Source: Site-B1 sp963827785 (GTDB lineage: Bacteria > Bacteroidota > Bacteroidia > Flavobacteriales > Flavobacteriaceae). From it: 64,000 bases of DNA. The stretch spans positions 122,296-186,295 of the forward strand of contig CAWHCT010000015.1 of assembly GCA_963827785.1 (NCBI GenBank). Reading direction: 5' to 3'. The notes below the pieces were generated by a model. The model ran no database searches. It was not told the origin of the DNA and saw only the letters and a program-made list of their open reading frames with translations. Of this stretch, positions 8,673 through 16,140 are shown in pieces; the stretch's first letter is position 1, and each line of letters opens with the position of its first letter. The position numbers and the translations under genes were made by a program.

Positions 8673-9372
8673 GATTATCTGTTAGTATTGATGCAATGGC
8701 ATGTTCAAAATCTGGTTGATCGGTCTTTGTTTTAAGTTCGTTAATGCTTCCTTTGAAATATATTTTTCCTTCCAAAAGAAATACGATTTCATCTGATACT
8801 TCTTCAACAAAACTCATAATATGAGATGTTATTAAAATTGTCTTTCCTTTTTCTTTTTCTGATTGAATCAGGTTTTTTAGTCTGATCAATGAAATTGGAT
8901 CTAGTCCTGATGTTGGTTCGTCCAAAATGATCAAAGGGCTATCAAACATAAAAGTCAGTACTATGTTTACTTTTTGTTTGGTACCGCCAGAGAGGTTTCC
9001 AAGTTTTTTGTTTAGGAATGGTCTTAATTTGAAAAGGTCGATCAAGACTTCATCATTGGAGGTGTCTCTTCTCAAATCCTTTATCATTCTTATCAATTCG
9101 CTTACTTTTAAATTATTGGGGAAATTGGCTATTTGCGGTAAATAATCAATTTTGTTCCTGTATGCAGAATGATTTTTTATGTTTTTCCCGAGTACTTTTA
9201 TTTCCCCTTTATTTGGTATGACCATTCCCAAAATAGACTTGATCAATGTGGTCTTTCCCGACCCATTTGGTCCGAGCACAGCAATGATACCTCCTTCTTT
9301 AATTTGAAGATCTAAACCACTTAAGACGATATTCTTACTGAATTTTTTATGTAAATTTTTAATTTCTACCAT
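8665..9372 (-). CDS. nosF: NosF, ABC ATPase of the nitrous oxide reductase maturation system
   Basis: A 235-aa ABC ATP-binding protein with an intact Walker A (GPNGSGKTT, about residues 34-42), a Q-loop (YLPQ), the signature NLSGGTKQK, Walker B (LIILDEPTSGLD) and the switch histidine (ILITSH). It powers the NosDFY complex. It overlaps nosD by 7 bases and nosY by 8, typical of a tightly coupled operon. Confidence 0.93.
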   Translation of the reverse strand: MVEIKNLHKKFSKNIVLSGLDLQIKEGGIIAVLGPNGSGKTTLIKSILGMVIPNKGEIKVLGKNIKNHSAYRNKIDYLPQIANFPNNLKVSELIRMIKDLRRDTSNDEVLIDLFKLRPFLNKKLGNLSGGTKQKVNIVLTFMFDSPLIILDEPTSGLDPISLIRLKNLIQSEKEKGKTILITSHIMSFVEEVSDEIVFLLEGKIYFKGSINELKTKTDQPDFEHAIASILTDNHA

Positions 9373-10604
9373 TCAATTCTTGATGTAATTGGATTGTTGT
9401 CTAGCAAATTGTCAGGAGTGAAAACAGGCGATACTTTTTCAGAAAAATCAATAAGATCGATAAACAGGCTTCTTAATAAAATGATTGTTTCCGGTGTGCG
9501 GTTAACAATATATGAAAACAATTTTACAGGTCTGTAAGGTACGTCACCAATGCCATCTTTGTTTAGATCATAACCGGTATAATTACTCCAGTAATTTCTA
9601 TCAAAAACGTTGTCGTTTATTTTACTGTTATAGGAAATGTCAAAGGAGTTGTACAAAAAATTATTCTGAATGAACTGGTTTGTATAGCAGGCTCCTCGAA
9701 CTTTAATTGCCCAGCCATTGTTTATAAAATCATTGTTTTTATAAGTGATTCTGTTAGACCCTTCAATGTTAATACCAATTGTATTATCTAAAAATCGATT
9801 GCCTTCAATTTCTGCATCATTGATCTCTTTTAAGAGCATTCCATATGAAGCACTTCCCCAGTTTTCCTTGAAAGTGTTGTTATACATTTTTATTTTTTTG
9901 GAGAACATGACTGCAACACCTGCTCCATTATTCTCGAAGGTATTGTCCTGATAAGTATCATTATTTGAGAACATGAAGTGCAATCCATAACGAACATTGT
10001 TAGAGCTAACATTATTTTTGATGACACAATTATCAGCGAACTCCAAATAAATACCATCTCTTACATGCTGGATGAAATTGTGTTCTATTTCTATATTCTT
10101 ACTATACCATAACTGTATCCCATTTCCCGAATTATATTCTTCAATAGCGTCACCAATAATCTTGTTATGGTATATTTTTCCATTATTTGATTTTTCCAAA
10201 TATATACCAAAGAACAGTTTCTCAAGCACCAGGTTTTGAATGATAAAATTCTTACTCTTCCTGACACGTACAGCGGCATAATCTTCAGTATAACTTGTTC
10301 CGACATTGATTATGAAAAGACCATCTAATGTTACACTATCCGACGTAATTGTGAATATCTCACCTTTGAATTCGCCATTAATAACCGGATAATTTTCTCC
10401 TATGATAGTTAAAGGCTTATCAACGATAATATTGTGTTCTTTGTAAGTGCCTTTTTTAATTAGTATGGTATCATAGTCCTTTGAAACTTTGATGGCTTCA
10501 ATAATTGTTGATATATCGCAAGTATTGCAAACTTCAATTGTTTGACCTAAAGAAAGATTTAATGAGCATAAACATGCAATTAATGAAACTATTAACCTAT
10601 TCAT
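9366..10604 (-). CDS. nosD: NosD, periplasmic copper-site assembly protein
   Basis: A 412-aa protein with a Sec signal peptide (MNRLIVSLIACLCSLNLSLG) and a right-handed beta-helix made of many NosD/CASH repeats (patterns such as NNTFKENWG, GNRFLDNTIGINIEGS, YKNNDFINNGWAIKV). The C-terminal segment NYWSNYTGYDLNKDGIGDVPYRPV is a well-known NosD signature. It delivers or helps insert copper/sulphur into the CuZ site of NosZ. Start ATG at 10604 overlaps the nosL stop (TAATG). Confidence 0.95.
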   Translation of the reverse strand: MNRLIVSLIACLCSLNLSLGQTIEVCNTCDISTIIEAIKVSKDYDTILIKKGTYKEHNIIVDKPLTIIGENYPVINGEFKGEIFTITSDSVTLDGLFIINVGTSYTEDYAAVRVRKSKNFIIQNLVLEKLFFGIYLEKSNNGKIYHNKIIGDAIEEYNSGNGIQLWYSKNIEIEHNFIQHVRDGIYLEFADNCVIKNNVSSNNVRYGLHFMFSNNDTYQDNTFENNGAGVAVMFSKKIKMYNNTFKENWGSASYGMLLKEINDAEIEGNRFLDNTIGINIEGSNRITYKNNDFINNGWAIKVRGACYTNQFIQNNFLYNSFDISYNSKINDNVFDRNYWSNYTGYDLNKDGIGDVPYRPVKLFSYIVNRTPETIILLRSLFIDLIDFSEKVSPVFTPDNLLDNNPITSRIEW

Positions 10605-11035
10605 TAATTTTTAAAATGAATTAATAAGTCTTCCCAATTATATATTTCCCCTCCTTTTTCAGTTTGTACCTTTACTGCATCCTCTTTATTTTTAAAAGCA
10701 GACAGAAATGCACCCATTGGGCTTGGAACACTTTTACTGATTAAGAATGTAGCTTTTGTAGCGTCAATCAAGGCTTCAGGTTCTGTATAATTATTTGATA
10801 AATACAGTTTAATGGTTGAAGTGTCAAAATCATCCATGAAATTTATCATGCATTCTGTAGCATCAAATTTATAGATCTTACCCTTATTAGTAACTACTTC
10901 TGCAGCGTGGAGTTTGTCAACGATTGTCATTTTACAAAAGTGACAACCATCTTGACCATAGTTTATAGGCTCAGGTTTTATGGTACACGACCACATAGTG
11001 AAACTAAGAAATATGGTTAGAATCAATTTTTTCAT
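10604..11035 (-). CDS. nosL: NosL, copper-binding lipoprotein
   Basis: A 143-aa lipoprotein (MKKLILTIFLSFTMWSC) with the NosL copper-site region DGCHFCKMTI and the conserved AAEVVTNKGKIYKFDATECM block. NosL is an outer-membrane-anchored Cu(I) chaperone that supplies copper to the NosZ/NosDFY system. I use ATG 11035, because the 22 extra residues back to 11101 would overlap the upstream gene and precede the signal peptide. Confidence 0.92.
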   Translation of the reverse strand: MKKLILTIFLSFTMWSCTIKPEPINYGQDGCHFCKMTIVDKLHAAEVVTNKGKIYKFDATECMINFMDDFDTSTIKLYLSNNYTEPEALIDATKATFLISKSVPSPMGAFLSAFKNKEDAVKVQTEKGGEIYNWEDLLIHFKN

Positions 11036-11058
11036 TGCGTTTGGCTTTTTTTGAAGTA

Positions 11059-11679
11059 TTAATGGGTGACTTTTTTTAAGGTTACTTTTCTGCCAATCCA
11101 AAAAGCAACGAGAGTTAATGACATGCCAACAAACATTAGATAGCCACCAATATGTGGTAATGATGTAACATCAAAGTTAAGTAATTTTTGATGGCCAAAC
11201 AAAGGTGGTTTATAGGTCATTGGTGTTCCGTCTGGATTGGTGATTTTTAGAATGGCATGTGGATCTAGGTCATGACCATATGATGTCAGCCAGCTATTAA
11301 AATCATACATGCCCAACACTCCTAAAATAGACATAAATATAAACCATCCTAAAAAATACTTATAGCTAACTTTATTAAAGTAGCCTAATAAACCTATAAC
11401 GACGCCAAGAATAACCATTGTAATAATAACTTTAGGAAATATTGAAAACTCCCACATTTCTTCAGGTTTTGGAATGGTTTTCATACCAATATAGTGGTTT
11501 AATCCATCGATATTTTGAATATCAAATTCTGATACACCTTTAATGCCATTTATATGAATATTCATTCCTAGTGGATCGGGGTATTGAGGTGCGCCTAGCA
11601 TAATGTTCCATAAAGGAAATTTAAAGAGCCCTAATAACAGCAATGATCCCAGTACCATTATTATACCAGCTTTTTTCAT
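11059..11679 (-). CDS. Membrane protein of clade-II nos clusters (NosB-like)
   Basis: A 206-aa protein with four predicted membrane helices (N-terminal helix at about residues 4-24, then about 84-104, 110-128 and 175-195) and a periplasmic loop after the first helix (PQYPDPLGMNIHINGIKGVSEFDIQNIDGLNHYIGMKTI). Proteins of this kind sit between nosZ and nosL/nosD in clade-II nos clusters and are called NosB in some work; their role is not established. Histidines in NGLNHYIGM-like and LPHIGGYLMF segments may matter. Assignment rests on position and layout. Confidence 0.75.
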   Translation of the reverse strand: MKKAGIIMVLGSLLLLGLFKFPLWNIMLGAPQYPDPLGMNIHINGIKGVSEFDIQNIDGLNHYIGMKTIPKPEEMWEFSIFPKVIITMVILGVVIGLLGYFNKVSYKYFLGWFIFMSILGVLGMYDFNSWLTSYGHDLDPHAILKITNPDGTPMTYKPPLFGHQKLLNFDVTSLPHIGGYLMFVGMSLTLVAFWIGRKVTLKKVTH

Positions 11680-11724
11680 AAAAAATTATATTTCAAATTA
11701 AATATTGAGTTAAAGAAATTTTAT

Positions 11725-11754
11725 AAAGCGGGAGATTTTTCAAACTCCCGCTTT
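11725..11754 (-). terminator. Hairpin between nosZ and downstream nos genes
   Basis: Perfect 10-base stem AAAGCGGGAG / CTCCCGCTTT with a 10-base loop, but only a weak T-run on the minus strand. It probably attenuates transcription or stabilises the 3' end of nosZ mRNA, giving more NosZ than maturation proteins. Confidence 0.55.
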
Positions 11755-11794
11755 TGTTAGGAAAATAATAACACTAAAACAATATTCTCCTTAT

Positions 11795-13760
11795 TTATTC
11801 AATATCTTCTCCTAAAGACCATGCTAATTTAGTTCCGGAATTCTTTGGTGAAACTCTTACATAACCTTGCATTTCCTGGTGAAGAGCAGAACAGAAATCT
11901 GTACAATAGAATGGCCATACACCAACTTGTTTAGGCTCCCAAACAAATGTTTCTGTTTGCCCTGGCATGATCAGTAATTCTGAAGTATTTGCTCCAATCA
12001 TGCTTACTCCATGAGGTACATCGTAATCTTGTTCTAAATTAGTTACATGGAAATATACTTTATCACCTACCTCAACTCCTTCAATATTATCAGGTGAGAA
12101 GTGACTACGGATCATGGTCATATAAATATGTACTTCATTTCCAGTTCTGACAACTTTTGTATCTGCATCAGATAAAGCAGCATATTTATGCTTATTTTCT
12201 TCTAGTTTAAATATCTTTTTGGAATTTGGTTTTATAAGATCAGCCGGACATCCTGCAGCATAATGAGGTTCACCAATTGTTGGAAAATCTAATAATAATT
12301 CCATTTTATCTCCGGAAATATCATATAGCTGTGCAGATTGTGTTACTTCAGGACCAGTTGGTAAATAACGATCTTTAGTAATTTTATTCATAGCCAAAAC
12401 ATATTTACCAAAAGGTTTTCTTGAATTTCCACCAGGAATCATTAAGTGACCAACTGAATAATAAGTAGGTTTTCTATCAACAACTTCCCAAGTTCCTAAT
12501 TTCCATTTTACAACTTCAGATGAAATAAAGAATGTAGTATAAGCATTTCCATTTGCATCAAACTCAGTGTGTAAAGGTCCTAAACCAGGCTGTTCAACTA
12601 CTCCTGCTAAAACATCTTCAAAATTTATAATTGGAATACCATAGGCATCACCTGAGAATTTTTCATTTTCAATTGCATCTAACATTTTTGTAAATGAATG
12701 CACTGTTAAATTAGCTGATAAGTTTACCATTACCAACAATATATTCACCTGTTGGATCAACATCACATCCGTGAGGAGATTTTGGTGTAGGCAATAAAAA
12801 TACTGCACCAGGAACTTCGCTTGGATCTACAACTAACACTTCTTTTTTCATTGTTGATGTTGCTGTATGAGTTTCGTCGTTATAAACATTATGTGCATAA
12901 TTTGCAGGCATTTTTTTGCCGCCGCCATTATTTACATATTCTTCAATTTTTTTCCAGTTAATAGCTGCAATAAAATCTTTATCATTTTGAGAAGCATTAA
13001 CTTCTAATAATGTATTTGCTTCTTCCGTATTATAAGTTGTAAAGAAGAACCAACCATGAGATTTTCCACGTCCAGGATGCGACAGGTCATAGTTAAATCC
13101 AGGCATTAGAATTTGAAATTTCAAATCCATTCCACCATCATCAGGATCAACACTTATAAAAGATAAGGCTCCTTTAAAGTTTCCTTTGTAATCTTTTATT
13201 GGCATATCTCTTTGAGGAACAGGAACAGAAAAACGTGTTCCGGCAACAACATATTCTGTATTTTCTGTTACAAAAGAAGAACTGTGGTTACCTGCACTAT
13301 TAGGGATTTCAATAATTTCGGTTGTTTCAAAAGTTGTCAAATCAATTTTCGCAATACGAGGTGTATTATTTCCATTAATAAATACCCATCGACCATCTAA
13401 TTCTCCATTAGTTTGTGAAATATCAGGATGGTGAGAATCATCCCAAGGAATAAATCCATAAGAAGTTTCTAGCATAGGTTTTGTTTCTTCATTATAACCA
13501 TACGCTTTTTCTGGATCCTGAGAAAAAACAGGAATTACTTTAAATAAGCGTCCTGATGGCAATCCGTAAACAGCTAACTGTCCACTAAATCCACCGGATA
13601 TAAATGCATAAAATTCGTCATGTTCTCCTGGTGCTACATATACTTTTTCGGCGGCACCTGAACTTAAAGCACTACCTGATTTTGATGAATTACCATTATT
13701 ACATGAGAAAAGCATTGTAATAATAAATAATGCAGTAATTGATTTAAATGTGTTTTTCAT
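11795..13760 (-). CDS. nosZ: NosZ, nitrous oxide reductase (clade-II type), split by a one-base frameshift
   Basis: Reduces N2O to N2 in the periplasm. The N-terminus is a lipoprotein signal (ITMLFSC at about residue 20) rather than a Tat signal, as in clade-II enzymes. The beta-propeller with CuZ-ligand histidines is visible (SHHPDIS, SHPGRGKSHGW, SPHGCDVDPTGEY, EPHYAAG), and the C-terminal cupredoxin domain has the complete CuA motif YCTDFCSALHQEM. The protein is cut after GNGKL: frame one (13760 to about 12711) continues as IS-stop, while the homologous SANLTVHSFTKM lies in the next frame and runs to 11795. Removing one base near 12719 restores about 655 residues, the full family length. 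All ligands remain, so a sequencing error or a very recent mutation is likely. Confidence 0.9.
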
Positions 13761-13785
13761 TATTATAATTATTAGTTTTTAGTTA

Positions 13786-14352
13786 TTATTCTTTTGCTGG
13801 TGGCAGCAGTACTTTATCTATCACATGAACAATTCCGTTACCTGCTTTTACACTGGCAATAATATTTGCGCCTCCAATAACTGGTTTACCATCAACCACT
13901 TCAATTTCAACATATTGGTTGTTGGCTTGTCCCAATTTTGGGAGTTTCGTTAAAATTGTCGTATCTAAATTACCCGGTGTTACATGGTATTTTAAAATGT
14001 CTGCCAAAGTTTCCTTATTTTCAGGTTTCAGTAGGGTTTCAACGGTGCCTTCAGGTAGAGCTGCAAAAGCAGCATCAGTTGGAGCAAACACTGTAAGTGG
14101 CCCAACGTTTACCAGTGCATTTTCAACCTGAGCTGCTTGAACTGCAGTAACAAGTGTTTTATGGTCAGGTGATCCAATAGCTATCTGTAAGCAGTTAGGA
14201 GTTCCAACATCATCTGTTATAAAGGCTTGACCTTGTCTTTCCTCAGTTTGATCTGTAACTGTTTTCTCTTCGGCTTGTCCTTCTTTATTCTTGCAATTAA
14301 ATAAAAACAGAACAAGGATCACGGTAAATAAAATTTTAAGGTTAGGTTTCAT
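13786..14352 (-). CDS. Fasciclin-domain lipoprotein in the nos cluster
   Basis: A 188-aa lipoprotein (MKPNLKILFTVILVLFLFNC) with one fasciclin (FAS1) domain: LTVFAPTDAAFAALPEGTVETLL in the first half and the C-terminal H2-like segment GNGIVHVIDKVLLPP. FAS1 domains usually mediate adhesion or protein contacts. It lies 10 bases after the cytochrome gene and 25 bases before nosZ, so it belongs to the nos transcript. A structural or assembly role is inference. Confidence 0.9.
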   Translation of the reverse strand: MKPNLKILFTVILVLFLFNCKNKEGQAEEKTVTDQTEERQGQAFITDDVGTPNCLQIAIGSPDHKTLVTAVQAAQVENALVNVGPLTVFAPTDAAFAALPEGTVETLLKPENKETLADILKYHVTPGNLDTTILTKLPKLGQANNQYVEIEVVDGKPVIGGANIIASVKAGNGIVHVIDKVLLPPAKE

Positions 14353-14362
14353 ATATTATTGT

Positions 14363-14866
14363 TTATAAAGTTCTAAAGTATTCCAACACGGCTCTGGCTT
14401 CTTCTTCTGTCAGGTTTTGATTTGCCATTGGTGCACCATTGAACTCCATTAACAAATCTTTGGCAAGAGGGTCCTTTTGTACCATGCCTTCCGGATCAAG
14501 TATCATATTCATTATCCATTCAGGAGTACGACGTTCCAATACGCCTTTAGGAGCAGGACCAATAAATTTTTTATCTGGTCTGTGACAAGCCGTACACATT
14601 TTTTTATAGATTTCATCACCCTTTGCTGCCATTGCCTGATCGATTTCTGCCGGAAGGGTCAAGGATTTAATTGGACCAATACCTTTATTCGTAAGGTCAA
14701 TTGTTTCTGAAGGTTTTGTCGAAGTTTTTTCAGCCACAGCCTTTTTTTCAACCGGCTGACTGCCTATTTTGATCTTGTTAGCATCCTTTTTCTTGTCTTC
14801 ACCGCCACCACAACTAATAAATAGTAAAACAGTTAAAAGACCTAAGACTTTAAATAATGATTTCAT
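14363..14866 (-). CDS. Monohaem cytochrome c lipoprotein, first gene of the nos cluster
   Basis: A 167-aa lipoprotein (LLFISC then GGG) with a low-complexity Lys/Thr linker and one class-I cytochrome c domain: haem motif CTACH at about residue 92 and the distal Met in GAPMANQNL near residue 148, followed by the C-terminal helix LTEEEARAVLEYFRTL. It is likely the direct electron donor to NosZ. It is the promoter-proximal gene, divergent from the Rrf2 regulator. Confidence 0.92.
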   Translation of the reverse strand: MKSLFKVLGLLTVLLFISCGGGEDKKKDANKIKIGSQPVEKKAVAEKTSTKPSETIDLTNKGIGPIKSLTLPAEIDQAMAAKGDEIYKKMCTACHRPDKKFIGPAPKGVLERRTPEWIMNMILDPEGMVQKDPLAKDLLMEFNGAPMANQNLTEEEARAVLEYFRTL

Positions 14867-14898
14867 TGTAAATTTGATTAAAAGTTTAATTTATGGGT

Positions 14899-14906
14899 CA
14901 AAAATA
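14899..14906 (-). promoter_or_regulatory. -7 box of the cytochrome c/nos operon
   Basis: Minus-strand TATTTTTG (CAAAAATA on plus) fits TAnnTTTG, 33 bases before the cytochrome ATG. Its -33 region falls inside the dyad at 14925-14946. A second identical box lies at 14951-14958. Confidence 0.5.
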
Positions 14907-14924
14907 TATTCAAATGGAGTTAAA

Positions 14925-14946
14925 AAATATGATAATTGTCATATTT
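14925..14946. promoter_or_regulatory. Probable Rrf2-type operator
   Basis: An 11+11 dyad: AAATATGATAA followed directly by TTGTCATATTT, with one mismatched pair. Size, symmetry and AT-rich arms resemble sites of NsrR-type Rrf2 regulators. It lies between the Rrf2 gene and the nos operon, at the -33 position of the nos-side promoter. Confidence 0.6.
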
Positions 14947-15014
14947 AAGACAAAAATATCTTTTTATTATTGTTGGCAGTTAAAATGATCAATATTCAAA
15001 TCATTATTAATTAC

Positions 15015-15022
15015 TATTTTTG
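15015..15022 (+). promoter_or_regulatory. -7 box of the Rrf2 regulator gene
   Basis: TATTTTTG, 18 bases before the ATG at 15041, fits TAnnTTTG. No convincing TTTG is seen at the -33 distance. Confidence 0.4.
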
Positions 15023-15040
15023 ACACTTTAAAAAAATTAC

Positions 15041-15472
15041 ATGTTCTCAAACTCATCTAAATATGCCATTAAAGCAGTCCTGTTTTTAGCAATAAATTCA
15101 AGTGAAGAGAATAAAATTATGGTCAAAGATATAGCAGAGCCAATTAATGTTCCGCAACCTTATATTGCAAAGTTGTTGCAAGAACTTTCCAGACAGAATT
15201 TGATTTCATCTACACGAGGACCAAAAGGCGGTTTTTATTTAAGTAAAGACGATAAAAAGCATCCACTAAAAAGAATTGTAAGAGCTATTGATGGAGAAAA
15301 GAGATTAACATCCTGCTTATTAAGTTTGGAGAGTTGCAATGATAAAAAACCATGTCCTTTGCACAATTTGGCTGCTCCATTACGTACAAAATTACTAGAT
15401 AGTTTGGAAAGAAAAACCATCTGTGATCTGGCGAATGACATTAAAAAAGGAGATGCCTTTTTCCCGTTTTAA
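15041..15472 (+). CDS. Rrf2-family transcriptional regulator with three clustered cysteines
   Basis: A 143-aa winged-helix protein. The N-terminus FSNSSKYAIKAVLFLAI and the recognition region VPQPYIAKLLQELSRQNLISSTRGPKGGFYLS are characteristic of Rrf2. Three cysteines (about residues 92, 98 and 103, in SCLLSLESCNDKKPCPLHN) match the Fe-S ligand spacing of IscR/NsrR-type sensors. It is divergent from the cytochrome-nosZ operon, with a 22-bp dyad between, so control of N2O respiration by NO, oxygen or Fe-S status is the natural reading. Whether it represses or activates is not shown. Confidence 0.9.
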   Translation: MFSNSSKYAIKAVLFLAINSSEENKIMVKDIAEPINVPQPYIAKLLQELSRQNLISSTRGPKGGFYLSKDDKKHPLKRIVRAIDGEKRLTSCLLSLESCNDKKPCPLHNLAAPLRTKLLDSLERKTICDLANDIKKGDAFFPF

Positions 15473-15475
15473 CAA

Positions 15476-16039
15476 TTAAAAATATACTCGTATAAATGGC
15501 ATCCAAGGGTCTGCATAAATACTTTTATCCTCATCGTAAAGTACGTCATATCTTATTCCTATTGTGAAGTTTCCACTTCTGTAACCGGCACCTAAAAATA
15601 AGGCTGGATACCAATAATTTTCGTCAATTGAACCTGAAGTTCCTATTGGAGTTTGTTTGTATTTTCTGTCAACATTGAGTTGTTCAAATTCTGAAGATAT
15701 TTGAATTTCCCTTATTGGATTGAATAACCCAATAATACTGGCTCCTAAAACAGTGGATTTAAACAGATCTTTTCTTTCAAAATAGCTTGCATTTAGACCA
15801 ATTCCTAAACCTACATTTTGATTGAATTGATAAATAGCACTAGGTGCTATCGTACCACTAAAAATCCTGTTGCCAAAGTTTAATCCAATTCCACCTCCAA
15901 ATCTTACATGACTCCAAAAGTCAGTAGTTTGCCTATTTTTTTTAACTTGAGCTGTTCCTGAACCAATAAATAATGCGAATAAAATGGTAAAAATTACAAG
16001 TTTTACATGGATTAAAGGAATTATTTTACTAATATTCAT
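15476..16039 (-). CDS. Predicted outer-membrane beta-barrel protein
   Basis: About 187 aa from ATG 16039 (MNISKIIPLIHVK...), with a hydrophobic signal ending near GSGTAQ and then alternating amphipathic strands rich in Gly and aromatic residues (FGGGIGLNFGNRIFSG, LFLGAGYRSGNFTIGIRYDV), ending in a C-terminal aromatic (FIRVYF). This is the look of small OmpW/PorT-like barrels. Convergent with the Rrf2 gene, 3 bases apart. The longer frame to 16087 starts before the signal peptide and is less likely. Confidence 0.72.
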   Translation of the reverse strand: MNISKIIPLIHVKLVIFTILFALFIGSGTAQVKKNRQTTDFWSHVRFGGGIGLNFGNRIFSGTIAPSAIYQFNQNVGLGIGLNASYFERKDLFKSTVLGASIIGLFNPIREIQISSEFEQLNVDRKYKQTPIGTSGSIDENYWYPALFLGAGYRSGNFTIGIRYDVLYDEDKSIYADPWMPFIRVYF

Positions 16040-16093
16040 AATTAAATTAAAATTGTTTATATAAATATACATTTTCAATATTTGCAAATGTTG

Positions 16094-16101
16094 TATTTTT
16101 G
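16094..16101 (+). promoter_or_regulatory. Possible -7 box for sucAB
   Basis: TATTTTTG, fitting TAnnTTTG, 39 bases before the sucA ATG. No clear -33 box. Confidence 0.35.
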
Positions 16102-16140
16102 ATCAATTTTAAAAAAAACCGGATTTTCTATTTGTAATCA

